DNA from: CAYNJG01 sp964397295
GTDB taxonomy: Bacteria; Planctomycetota; Planctomycetia; Pirellulales; Pirellulaceae
Reading direction: 5' to 3'
Assembly: GCA_964397295.1 (NCBI GenBank)
Contig: CAYNJG010000010.1
Location: 1 to 64,000, forward strand
DNA: 64,000 nt
Positions 25,493 through 34,175 of the stretch are shown piece by piece. The first letter of the stretch is position 1; each line of letters begins with the position of its first letter. Below the pieces are notes generated by a model. It did not search any database. It saw only the letters and a program-made list of their open reading frames with translations, and had not been told where the DNA came from. The position numbers and the translations under genes were made by a program.

Positions 25493-26377
25493 ATGCTACG
25501 AAAGCGACTTATCGCGTCGGCGTGTTTTATCTTTCCGATGCTCGGCATTCTGTGGTTAGATGCTAACTTCAATTTTGGGTTGGTTGGCATTTGGTCTGTA
25601 TTGACCACGACGGTCATTTGCCTCGTCATTGCAGGCGAGCTAACAACGATGGTCGAGGGCAAGACAGCTGGTGCAACACGCTGGGTCGTCTTCTTAGGTG
25701 TCGTCCTAAGCCACCTTGTCATTATCCTTCCCGAGGTTTTGGCCGCGAACGCATCGATCGACGTGAGTCGATGGACGCTCAGTTGCGGAGCGTTGTTTTG
25801 TGTTTTCCTACTTGCGTGGTTGGTGGAAGTTTTTCGTTTCGCCCCGGAGAACAAATCGGTAGAGCGCGTTGCGATCACGTTCTTTGCGTTCGTCTACTCC
25901 GGGTGGCTACTTAGTTTCGTCTCGGCCGTTCGTGTCACCTTGCCCAACGTCGAAGGTGCGTTTGCCGTTTTTTCAATTCTGTTCGTCATCAAGATGTCGG
26001 ACGCGGGCGCATATTTCACGGGCAAGAAGATCGGCAAGAACAAATTGGCACCAGTGCTGAGCCCAGGAAAAACAATCGAAGGCTTGTTCGGCGGACTTAT
26101 CACTGCCGTCATCGCGGCCTTCGTCGCGTTCTGGTTTATCAAGCCATGGCTGTGCAGTATTGAACCGCCTAGCTGGTGGGCGATCGCGGGCTACGCGATT
26201 TCGATCACGCTGGTTGGAGTGTTCGGTGACCTTTCCGAATCCATGATCAAACGCCAGATGGGCTGCAAAGACAGTAGTGCCTGGTTGCCCGGACTAGGCG
26301 GGATTATGGACACCGCGGACTCAGTAATCCTCGCAGCACCACTCGCCTACGCGTGGTGGGCCGCCGGAGTACTCTGA
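25493..26377 (+). CDS. cdsA: Phosphatidate cytidylyltransferase
   Basis: A 294-residue multi-pass membrane enzyme that makes CDP-diacylglycerol from phosphatidic acid and CTP. About eight hydrophobic helices are visible. The middle loop MSDAGAYFTGKKIGKNKLAPVLSPGKTIEG and the C-terminal signature identify the family. The signature reads SMIKRQMGCKDSSAWLPGLGGIMD, then TADS: the usual GHGG histidine is Leu and the usual D-R-x-D is D-T-x-D. The catalytic acidic residues and KR/KD positions are kept. The variant probably reflects a lineage-specific subfamily rather than loss of activity. It lies directly downstream of uppS. Confidence 0.92.
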   Translation: MLRKRLIASACFIFPMLGILWLDANFNFGLVGIWSVLTTTVICLVIAGELTTMVEGKTAGATRWVVFLGVVLSHLVIILPEVLAANASIDVSRWTLSCGALFCVFLLAWLVEVFRFAPENKSVERVAITFFAFVYSGWLLSFVSAVRVTLPNVEGAFAVFSILFVIKMSDAGAYFTGKKIGKNKLAPVLSPGKTIEGLFGGLITAVIAAFVAFWFIKPWLCSIEPPSWWAIAGYAISITLVGVFGDLSESMIKRQMGCKDSSAWLPGLGGIMDTADSVILAAPLAYAWWAAGVL

Positions 26378-26612
26378 CTTACATCGGGTTCAAACCGTGA
26401 AAATCAGCGGTATTGACGGTTCTGTCGCATCTAACGGTAACTCACAAATACACCGAACCTCTTTGCAAATAACGAGTTACACCGAAAGCCACAAACGTAA
26501 CCTTTCTCCGCACGACAGATGCGCTCTATAGTTTCAATCAGCGGCTCAGCACATTGCCTGAGCACATTTGCTACTTCCGCCGGGAGTCCGTTTCACGCGG
26601 CTACCGACCCTG

Positions 26613-27593
26613 ATGACAGAAGCCATAATCTCGATTCCAAAAACGACGGATCTACTGTCGCTATTTGGGGCAAGAGACCAAAACCTTCGCGAGCTTCGAC
26701 AGAAATTCAATGTCGATATCACACATCGCGATGGCAAAATTCGAATTGGCGGTGATAGCCAGGATGTCTCCCAAGCTACGGAAGCTTTGGAAGAACTCAA
26801 GCGACTCGTTGAACGCAAAGGCGTTGTCGGCGAAACAGACATTCGCCGTCTTGTTGCACGGATCACCGGCGATAGCGAAGTTCCCACGGCGAAGCCTATC
26901 AAAGTCGCGTCAACTGCCAAGACAGTCAAACCGCGAACGGCTGGACAAGATCGTTACATCAAAGCAATTCGTACGCACGCGCTGACATTCGCATCGGGAC
27001 CGGCTGGTACTGGCAAAACCTATTTGGCGGTTGCGATGGCCGTCGAAGCACTGCTAAACCAAGAGCTACGCAAAATCGTACTCGTGCGACCCGCGGTAGA
27101 GGCCGGCGAAAGTCTCGGTTACTTGCCCGGCGACCTACAAGCAAAAATCAATCCGTATCTTCGTCCGTTGCTCGACGCACTCAATGAAATGATCGAGTAC
27201 GACCTGATCAAGCGGCACATGGAAGAAGACATCATCGAAGTTGTGCCGCTCGCGTACATGCGAGGCCGCACGCTGAACGATGCATTTATCATTCTGGATG
27301 AAGCTCAGAATACAACGACCTCGCAAATGAAAATGTTCCTCACACGAATGGGTGAGAACTCGAAGATCGTTGTCGTTGGCGATCCAACGCAAATCGACTT
27401 GCCGCAGAATCAACGCAGCGGATTTTCGGACGCACTAAACCGATTGAATCACATCAAAGGCTGCGCCCAAATTCAACTTAGTAAATCAGACATTGTTCGA
27501 CATCCATTGGTGCAAGAAATCGTGCAGGCCTACGACCGCACGGAACCCAACGGCAACCCCGCGTCTCGTCGCGATACTCGAAGGAACCGCTAG
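26613..27593 (+). CDS. PhoH-family ATPase
   Basis: A 326-residue cytoplasmic P-loop protein of the PhoH/YbeZ type. An N-terminal KH-like segment (about 15-75) precedes the ATPase core. The core has Walker A GPAGTGKT (129-136), VRPAVEAGESLGYLPGDL and Walker B AFIILDEAQN, followed by FLTRMGENSKIVVVGDPTQIDLP. YbeZ proteins work with the endoribonuclease YbeY in rRNA maturation, and here ybeY is two genes downstream. The start is uncertain: ATG 26613 gives the usual family N-terminus, while a TTG 45 bases upstream is also in frame. The stop is two bases from the next start, so the four following genes form one operon. Confidence 0.92.
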   Translation: MTEAIISIPKTTDLLSLFGARDQNLRELRQKFNVDITHRDGKIRIGGDSQDVSQATEALEELKRLVERKGVVGETDIRRLVARITGDSEVPTAKPIKVASTAKTVKPRTAGQDRYIKAIRTHALTFASGPAGTGKTYLAVAMAVEALLNQELRKIVLVRPAVEAGESLGYLPGDLQAKINPYLRPLLDALNEMIEYDLIKRHMEEDIIEVVPLAYMRGRTLNDAFIILDEAQNTTTSQMKMFLTRMGENSKIVVVGDPTQIDLPQNQRSGFSDALNRLNHIKGCAQIQLSKSDIVRHPLVQEIVQAYDRTEPNGNPASRRDTRRNR

Positions 27594-27595
27594 TC

Positions 27596-29992
27596 ATGTC
27601 GACGAGCTCGAATTTACCAAAACCCAAAAAAGGCTCACGCGTTGGTGAAGTCTTCCTTCAGCCAACGCGATTTGCGCTCGCGATGGATTTGCTGAAGCAA
27701 GCCGACGTGATGTTGCGCATTGGTATGTGCGTTATTGCGGGTCTCTTGTTTTGGTTCATCACTAGCGGATGGGAACGACCATTTTCGTTTCGCGAGGGCC
27801 AAATTCCCGAAAGAGCTGTTGCCGCTCGCGTGCCTTTCACGACTCCCAACCCAACTGCCACAGAAAAAGCTCGCGCAGCCGCGCGAGAGCAAGTTGTCAC
27901 CGTTTATCGCCATGACCGAGGCCGAACGAATCAGCTTCAGGCGCAGTTGAAGAACGGTGTCTTGCGGTTGCTGCAAGAAGACTCTTTTGAAGCAGTTCAA
28001 AAAGACAAAACAACCGCCGCACTCTGGAGCGGCTTCATGTCTGGCATCAAAGCCAGTAAGGTCGTCGCGAAACCAACAACGCCAGATGCAACAAACGAGG
28101 CGGAAGCAACAACGACGATCGACGCCTCGACAAAGACTACGCCGGTTGAGGCTACTGCAGAGTCTTCGGATAAGACAGAAGCCGAATATTTCGCGGAGTT
28201 CAAAGCTGGATTCGCTGATGACCCTGAGTTGGCTACGTACACCCAGCGTGTCGCAACGGCGATGGCACCCATCGACGAAACTGGTGTATTGAAAACCGTA
28301 CAGCACGAGTTCGATAAAGACGGTGGTAACCAAGAACAGATTCGAGTCGTGACCGATGACAGTAGCGAAGTGCCACGGTTAGTCGCCGTCGACGAAGTGC
28401 GAATTAAGAATCGCCTGTCCGAATTAAAAAAAGCACTCGATGGACAATTGTCGGCAACGCTGGCGCGTCATACGTACGCTTGGTTTTCGGTGAAAGATCG
28501 ACTCAAAGAAACGCTTACCATCGATCCACAAGAAACCGAATTCGCAGCCAACCAAGCTGCCAACGAAGTCGAACCCATCGTGACGGAGTACGCAGCCGAC
28601 CAGATTCTGGCAGACGGCGGAGTAGCACTAACGCCTGAGGCATTAATCCTGCTCAAAAAAGAGCACGACGAAATGGCCAATCAAACATCGGTTGCTCGTA
28701 AGTTGTCCCTCACTTGCTCTCACTTCGGCATGTATGCAGCGATTTTTTCGTTGTGCGGCTTCTATAGTATCTTCCGCAAACGCGAAGTGCTCACCAACAA
28801 ACAGTCTTTGTTACGAGTCCTTTGCCTGGCCGTCGTCACGCTCTTGCTGTGCCGATTTGCTGCGGCGAACTTCTCGGAAACAGTACTGATTCCGCTTCTG
28901 CTGTTCAGCATGACGATCGTCATTGCTTATGACCAAGAAGTCGCGTTGCTGCTTTCGACCGTGCTAACGGTCGTCGTCGTGGTGTCGCTCGGGTTTGGCA
29001 TGAAGGAATTTGCGATCTTCGTATCCGCGATGGCGACGGCAGTTCTTTGTCTGAAACACGTACGCGGCCGAACCAAGATCATCTACGTCGGCATGGTGAC
29101 CGCGGCGGTTGCCGCAGCTACGGCACTCGGCGCAGCCACGTTACATGACCCAATGCACGGCTACAACATTCTCGTTTCCGCTGCATGGTACGGATTCTTC
29201 TCCGTGGTCGCCGGCTTATTGATGACGGGTCTGCTGCCGTTCATCGAAAGTCTATTCGACATCCAGACCGAACTTAGCCTGCTTGAACTGAGCGACGTAT
29301 CTCATCCTCTGTTGCAGGAGCTCGTACGTCGTGCTCCGGGAACCTATCACCACACAATGAACGTCGCTTCGATTGCCGAAGCAGCTGCAGAGTCTATCGA
29401 TGCCAACGGACTGCTTGTTCGCGTGGGAGCATACTTCCATGACATTGGTAAAATGCTAAAGCCCGGCTACTTCATCGAAAACCAAGGCGACGGAGGCAAT
29501 CGACATGAATCATTGCTGCCCGCGATGAGTACGCTCGTCATTATTGCTCACGTCAAAGATGGTGCCGACCTCGCACGACAACACAACTTGCCGAACTCGC
29601 TGGTTGATTTCATTATGCAGCACCACGGCACAACGTTAGTCGAATACTTTTACAATCGGGCCAGTGAAGAGAGCAAAGCGGATCCGGACAGCGGCGAAGT
29701 GGATGAACACAGCTACCGCTACCCAGGTCCAAAGCCGCAATCGAAAGAGGCGGCTGTGTTGATGTTGTCGGACACCGTGGAAAGTGCGTGTCGCTCGCTG
29801 ACGGACCCAACTCCTTCGCGCATCGAGAACCTAGTTCACGATCTTGGCATGAAGAAGTTGCTGGATGGTCAGTTCGACGAGTGCGGGTTAACACTCTCCG
29901 AACTCAACAAAATCGAAGTCAGCCTGATTAAGTCGCTCGCTGCCGTCTACCACGCTCGTATCAAGTATCCGGACCAACAACAATCCGCATGA
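27596..29992 (+). CDS. 7TM-HD membrane phosphohydrolase (PgpH/YqfF-like)
   Basis: A 798-residue protein. It has a first transmembrane segment (about 37-55), a long extracytoplasmic domain (about 60-370) and about seven hydrophobic helices (370-560). The cytoplasmic HD domain carries HHTMNVASIAEAAAES and AYFHDIGKMLKPGYF, the metal-binding HD of the HDIG type. The family in Listeria (PgpH) degrades cyclic di-AMP; that activity is assumed, not shown. The extracytoplasmic domain contains a Thr/Ala/Glu-rich low-complexity insert (about 150-200). Its ATG follows the PhoH stop by two bases, and its TGA overlaps the ybeY ATG. Confidence 0.92.
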   Translation: MSTSSNLPKPKKGSRVGEVFLQPTRFALAMDLLKQADVMLRIGMCVIAGLLFWFITSGWERPFSFREGQIPERAVAARVPFTTPNPTATEKARAAAREQVVTVYRHDRGRTNQLQAQLKNGVLRLLQEDSFEAVQKDKTTAALWSGFMSGIKASKVVAKPTTPDATNEAEATTTIDASTKTTPVEATAESSDKTEAEYFAEFKAGFADDPELATYTQRVATAMAPIDETGVLKTVQHEFDKDGGNQEQIRVVTDDSSEVPRLVAVDEVRIKNRLSELKKALDGQLSATLARHTYAWFSVKDRLKETLTIDPQETEFAANQAANEVEPIVTEYAADQILADGGVALTPEALILLKKEHDEMANQTSVARKLSLTCSHFGMYAAIFSLCGFYSIFRKREVLTNKQSLLRVLCLAVVTLLLCRFAAANFSETVLIPLLLFSMTIVIAYDQEVALLLSTVLTVVVVVSLGFGMKEFAIFVSAMATAVLCLKHVRGRTKIIYVGMVTAAVAAATALGAATLHDPMHGYNILVSAAWYGFFSVVAGLLMTGLLPFIESLFDIQTELSLLELSDVSHPLLQELVRRAPGTYHHTMNVASIAEAAAESIDANGLLVRVGAYFHDIGKMLKPGYFIENQGDGGNRHESLLPAMSTLVIIAHVKDGADLARQHNLPNSLVDFIMQHHGTTLVEYFYNRASEESKADPDSGEVDEHSYRYPGPKPQSKEAAVLMLSDTVESACRSLTDPTPSRIENLVHDLGMKKLLDGQFDECGLTLSELNKIEVSLIKSLAAVYHARIKYPDQQQSA

Positions 29993-30462
29993 TCGAAGTG
30001 CAGATCAACAACGAAACAGAATTTGACATACCGTCTGAGTCGCTCCGTAATGTCGTCCGAGCGATTGCGACCGACCATGGCTTTACCCAGGGCGAAATTA
30101 GTCTTGCCGTCATAGACGATCCGTCTATGCATCGCTTGAACCGGGAACATCTCGAACACGACTATCCGACGGATGTATTGAGTTTCGTTTTCGAAGCGGA
30201 AGACAGTCTCGAAGGCGAAGTCATCGTCAGTGCCGACACAGCAAAAAAAGTAGCGCCAGAGTATGCGTGGCCGGCCGAATCTGAACTATTGCTGTACTTC
30301 ATCCACGGCACCCTTCATTTAGTCGGGCACGACGATCACGAAGACGAAGCCCGACAAGTCATGCGCGACAAAGAATCGCACTACTTAGAATCCATTGGTA
30401 TCGATGCACCCAAAGGGCACTCTGATCGAACCCTCCAAAATCCGGAGGGCACTTCCGCATGA
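29989..30462 (+). CDS. ybeY: Endoribonuclease YbeY
   Basis: A 157-residue single-domain metalloprotein needed for 16S rRNA 3'-end maturation and ribosome quality control. The zinc site is HGTLHLVGHDDHE (about 105-117), the H-x3-H family motif with the third ligand carried by the DDH variant. The upstream segment YPTDVLSFVFE is the other conserved block. Its start overlaps the preceding stop as ATGA, and its own stop overlaps the next start in the same way. This gives tight coupling within the phoH-pgpH-ybeY-corC order found in many bacteria. Confidence 0.95.
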   Translation: MIEVQINNETEFDIPSESLRNVVRAIATDHGFTQGEISLAVIDDPSMHRLNREHLEHDYPTDVLSFVFEAEDSLEGEVIVSADTAKKVAPEYAWPAESELLLYFIHGTLHLVGHDDHEDEARQVMRDKESHYLESIGIDAPKGHSDRTLQNPEGTSA

Positions 30463-31727
30463 CACCGGCAGTTCTTATCGGGATTGCGATCGCAAGTATT
30501 GTCGCAGCCCACCTTTCTGCAACGGCAACGCGCTCCTTGCGTGATATTGCTTGGCACGAGCTGGAAGAACAATGTCGAGACAACAAACAGCGATTCGACA
30601 TCATCCGAGATGACTGGGAAGATGTAGCGACCGGAACTGAAACAGTCCTCTACTTGTCCATCGCCGCTCACGTGTTGTGTTTGATCGCGTGGGCATCGCT
30701 TTCTGATCGATTTGAATCATTCAATCTGTTCAGCTCCAGCTTAGCGGTGATGGGCGGAATGTTTTTCTTGCTCGCCACGATCGTCTGGTTTCCCAACGCG
30801 ATCGCCGAACACGCGGGCACTTCATTCATGTACCACACATGGGAGTTCTGGCGTGGGCTAACAAAATTGATCCGCCCTCTTACCTGGGGCTCGAATCCAG
30901 CCGGACTCATCATGCGACGACTGCTGAACATTACGGAAGAGGAAAGCGAAGAAGAGGCGCTCGAGGAAGAAATCCGTACGATCGTTGCGGAGGGTGAGCA
31001 CGAAGGGTTACTCGACAGCGACACCCGCGACATGATCGAGGGTGTCATAGAGCTAGACGACGCAAACGTGGCCGACATACTCACGCCCCGTGACAAAATG
31101 GACGTGATGTCTGTGAGTCTCGATTGGGATGAAGTGTTGGCGTACGTAACAGAAGTTGGCCGCACACGAATTCCTGTCCACAACGGATCGGCAAACGACT
31201 TCCTCGGCATTCTGTACGTGAAAGATCTCTTCGCCGAACTTCGCAAACCCGTCGAAGAACGTCGAACGGTGAAGGATATCCTACGCCCGACCTGGGATGT
31301 TCCAACGACGATGCACTTGGACGAATTGCTTCAGCGTTTTCGTCAAACACGTAATCACTTGGCATTGGTCGTTGACGAGTACGGGGCAATCGCGGGCTTG
31401 GTAACGATTGAAGATGTACTCGAAGAAATCGTCGGCGAAATTGTCGATGAGTCGGACAAAGAAGACCTGGGCGAGATTCGCGTCATCAGCGAAAAAGTAG
31501 CCGAAGTTGTCGGGCGGGCTCACGTAGAAGACATCAACGAAGAACTAGGGTGCGATTTGCCCGAAGATGACGAATTTGACACAATCGGCGGCTTCCTGAT
31601 GCATCGGTTAGGCCATGTTCCGAAGCAGGGCGAATCGATTCATTTCAACGATGTGATGATTACAGTTCTCGAAGCTTCTGGTCGCCGCGCCGAATTGGTG
31701 CGTGTGGCTAACGTAGCTGCCGAGTAG
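30459..31727 (+). CDS. CorC/HlyC-type CBS-domain membrane protein
   Basis: A 422-residue protein. The N-terminal membrane part (about 1-145) has hydrophobic helices and stands in the place of the DUF21 domain of this family, though it is poorly conserved. Then comes an acidic stretch (EEESEEEALEEEIR). Two CBS domains lie at about 195-320 (ILTPRDKMDVMSV; TIEDVLEEIVGEI). The C-terminal CorC/HlyC transporter-associated domain is about 340-420 (GGFLMHRLGHVPKQGE). Relatives take part in magnesium and cobalt efflux or its control; the earlier hemolysin label is historical. It is translationally coupled to ybeY by ATGA and is the last gene of the operon. Confidence 0.9.
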   Translation: MTPAVLIGIAIASIVAAHLSATATRSLRDIAWHELEEQCRDNKQRFDIIRDDWEDVATGTETVLYLSIAAHVLCLIAWASLSDRFESFNLFSSSLAVMGGMFFLLATIVWFPNAIAEHAGTSFMYHTWEFWRGLTKLIRPLTWGSNPAGLIMRRLLNITEEESEEEALEEEIRTIVAEGEHEGLLDSDTRDMIEGVIELDDANVADILTPRDKMDVMSVSLDWDEVLAYVTEVGRTRIPVHNGSANDFLGILYVKDLFAELRKPVEERRTVKDILRPTWDVPTTMHLDELLQRFRQTRNHLALVVDEYGAIAGLVTIEDVLEEIVGEIVDESDKEDLGEIRVISEKVAEVVGRAHVEDINEELGCDLPEDDEFDTIGGFLMHRLGHVPKQGESIHFNDVMITVLEASGRRAELVRVANVAAE

Positions 31728-31827
31728 ATAGAGCGTTCGCGCTGTCCATCCAGATCGTGATGACGGTTTCTTTCACTTGCGTCGTCGCGAGGCTATGATT
31801 CCTGTTTGCCAAAAACGGAGCGAACAG

Positions 31828-33381
31828 ATGATTTCCAGCTGCAAGAACATCGTAATTGCTTGTCTCTGCCTGTTGTTCGCAATGCGATCAGCTCTGGCCG
31901 ATGACCGGCCCAATATTCTGTTTGCGATTTCTGACGATCAGTCGTATCCATTCGCGTCAGCCTATGGTGGTAAGAGCATTTTCACGCCCGCGTTCGATCG
32001 CGTCGCGCGTGAAGGGGTGTTGTTCACCAATGCGATAACGGCGTCACCCGGGTGCAGCCCGTCACGAGCTTCCATATTGACCGGCCGTTACACTTGGCAG
32101 AACGAACACGCCGGTACGCACGCCAGTAAGTTCTCAAGTCAATTTGAAACTTATCCACGGCTCTTGCAGAAGGCTGGCTACCACGTTGGCTACACAGGGA
32201 AAGGCTGGGGGCCCGGCAACTTCAAAGACGGCGGCTTCAAGGAAAACCCTGCTGGTCCGTCTTACTCGGTCTCCTCGAAACAAACACCAGAAGGAATCCG
32301 CAACACTGACTACGCCGCGTCGTTTTCAAAATTCTTTTCCGAACGCGAGGACGATCAACCCTTTTGCTTTTGGTACGGATCGTCAGAACCACATCGAAGC
32401 TTCGGCGAAGGCGTCGGCCTGGCTCATGGTGGCCAACTTGCCGACGTCCAAGTTCCAAAATTCTTGCCCGATACGCCAGAAGTACGAAGCGACCTATTGG
32501 ACTACGAATTCGAAATCGAATGGTTCGACACTCACCTGGGACGAATCCTCTCCGAGCTCGAAGCAGCTGGCGAACTTGACAACACGATCGTGGTCGTAAC
32601 AAGTGACAACGGAATGGCGTTTCCACGCGCGAAAGCGAACTGCTACGAGTTCGGAATCCACATGCCGCTGGCTATCCGCTGGGGCAGCAAAGTGAAGGGT
32701 GGACGCACTGTCCACGACATGGTTAGCCACACGGACTTCATGCCGACGTACCTGGAAGCCTGCGGTATTGACCATCCCGGAGAGTTTCCCATGGCTGGCC
32801 GCTCGTTGCTGCCCATTTTACTAAGTGACGAAGAAGGTCTTGTCGATCCAAGACGCGACGCGGCCTATTCTGCGCGGGAGCGTCATTCTTCGTCTCGTTG
32901 GAACAACTTGGCCTATCCCCAACGCTGCATTCGAACGCAGCAGTACTTGTACATTCGCAACTTTCGACCCGAACGTTGGCCTGCCGGCACACCAAGAAAA
33001 TACGGGAGCAGCAACTATCCCCAAGAAGGTGACAGCGAACTTGGTCCCATGCATGGTGGTTATCATGACATTGACGCCTGCCCAACGCTCACTTTACTAA
33101 CCGAAGGCGCTGAGGATCCGGAAATCCGCAAGTTTCTCAAACTCGCCGTCGACCATCGACCGGCAGAAGAGTTGTTTGATATCGCATCCGATCCTGATTG
33201 CATAAACAACCTTGCGACCTCGGAAGATCACGCCGCGATCAAGAAAAAGTTGTCCGAGCAACTCGAAGAGTTTCTTCGCAAGACGGGTGACCCCCGAATC
33301 TTAGACGGCGGCGACATATTCGAGAGTTACAAGCGATACAGCCGCGTTCGAAAGTTCCCGAAACCGGATTGGGCAGAATAG
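31828..33381 (+). CDS. Secreted arylsulfatase-type sulfatase
   Basis: A 517-residue sulfatase that hydrolyses sulfate esters, probably from algal polysaccharides. The N-terminus is a signal peptide ending SALAD, followed by the family opening RPNILFAISDDQ with metal-binding aspartates. The formylglycine motif is CSPSR (Cys76), followed by ASILTGR; the cysteine must be matured by a separate enzyme. VVTSDNGMAFPRAK supplies the second metal site. Heparan N-sulfatase-like relatives share this layout, but the substrate cannot be fixed. ATG 31828 is chosen because GGAG precedes it and the signal peptide starts there; in-frame starts at 31777 and 31795 only add polar residues. A weak hairpin follows the stop. 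Confidence 0.94.
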   Translation: MISSCKNIVIACLCLLFAMRSALADDRPNILFAISDDQSYPFASAYGGKSIFTPAFDRVAREGVLFTNAITASPGCSPSRASILTGRYTWQNEHAGTHASKFSSQFETYPRLLQKAGYHVGYTGKGWGPGNFKDGGFKENPAGPSYSVSSKQTPEGIRNTDYAASFSKFFSEREDDQPFCFWYGSSEPHRSFGEGVGLAHGGQLADVQVPKFLPDTPEVRSDLLDYEFEIEWFDTHLGRILSELEAAGELDNTIVVVTSDNGMAFPRAKANCYEFGIHMPLAIRWGSKVKGGRTVHDMVSHTDFMPTYLEACGIDHPGEFPMAGRSLLPILLSDEEGLVDPRRDAAYSARERHSSSRWNNLAYPQRCIRTQQYLYIRNFRPERWPAGTPRKYGSSNYPQEGDSELGPMHGGYHDIDACPTLTLLTEGAEDPEIRKFLKLAVDHRPAEELFDIASDPDCINNLATSEDHAAIKKKLSEQLEEFLRKTGDPRILDGGDIFESYKRYSRVRKFPKPDWAE

Positions 33382-33383
33382 CA

Positions 33384-33410
33384 GCGATCGTTCAGATCGC
33401 TTGTTGGTTT
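33384..33410 (+). terminator. Weak hairpin after sulfatase gene
   Basis: GCGATC (33384-33389) pairs with GATCGC (33395-33400) around a five-base loop and is followed by TTGTTGGTTT. A second short hairpin (GACGTTT with AAACGTC, 33411-33429) follows at once. Either could end the sulfatase transcript; stems of 6-7 pairs make this uncertain. Confidence 0.4.
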
Positions 33411-33586
33411 GACGTTTCGGAGAAACGTCCGAGTCTGCACTGAAGCGTATATCCATCGATGCGTTTATCTTGCGTCGCCAATTCTCAACATGGCGGAAAA
33501 CCTCAGGTCGTTTGGGCCACTTCTATCGCAATTCAGAGATAGAGTTGAATAGCCCGCCCAATTCAGTGAAACCCGAGGAACAAGCC

Positions 33587-34147
33587 ATGCTTCTCAATCG
33601 CACACTAACATTTATCGTCGCCGCACTCATGATCGTATGCTTCACCGCAACGTCACTGGGAAAAGAAATTGAAGGCAACGCTCGCGTTAACGGAACAATC
33701 TTCGGCACTAACGTGAAGCTCACCACCGCACGCTTCGATGGAAGCATCTTAGAGATCTTCGAAGGCGACAGCTGGGGACAAAACCCAAGTCTTGTGATCT
33801 TCCTATTCGATGAAGCAAAATCAGTTGCGCCGAACAAGTCGATCAACATCAAACGGAAATCGAAGAATCTGTCTCCTCACGTTCACGTTCGTTTCGAGCC
33901 AAAGGGCAGCGAGAAAATTCAAACGAAAATCTTCTCAAAGGACTATGCGATGTCAATCCGCTTCCAAAAGACGAAGCGGGGCTTTCTTCCGGCCAGATTT
34001 GAGCTTTCCGAACCAAAATCCAACACCAAGTTGGATGGCTTCTTTTTCTTGAAGCAAGGATCATCACCCAACGCGATTGGACAAAGCGGAACTGGACAGA
34101 GCGGAACTGTCCGAAGCGGCGGCGGAAGCGGAAGTAGATCTAGGTAG
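33587..34147 (+). CDS. Small secreted protein of unknown function
   Basis: A 186-residue protein with a clear signal peptide (about 1-25, ending TSLGKE). The mature part is basic and strand-rich: GTIFGTNVKLTTARFDGSIL, PSLVIFLFDEAKSVAPNKS and GFLPARFELSEP suggest a beta-sandwich. The last 25 residues are a low-complexity Gly/Ser tail with the repeated unit GQSGT. I do not recognise the family. ATG 33587 is chosen because GAGGAA lies at proper spacing and the signal peptide begins there; the frame is open further upstream but not protein-like. It converges on the thioredoxin-domain gene with 28 bases between stops. Confidence 0.75.
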   Translation: MLLNRTLTFIVAALMIVCFTATSLGKEIEGNARVNGTIFGTNVKLTTARFDGSILEIFEGDSWGQNPSLVIFLFDEAKSVAPNKSINIKRKSKNLSPHVHVRFEPKGSEKIQTKIFSKDYAMSIRFQKTKRGFLPARFELSEPKSNTKLDGFFFLKQGSSPNAIGQSGTGQSGTVRSGGGSGSRSR

Positions 34148-34175
34148 GTAGTTTGGTGGTGACCGAGTTTTGTTG

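Noticed and set aside
26378..26420. GGTTCAAACC resembling a tRNA T-loop
   Set aside because: No acceptor stem, anticodon arm or CCA-compatible end could be folded around it.
31728..31760. Possible terminator with TTCG loop after the CorC-like gene
   Set aside because: The stem has only four pairs and no T-run follows.
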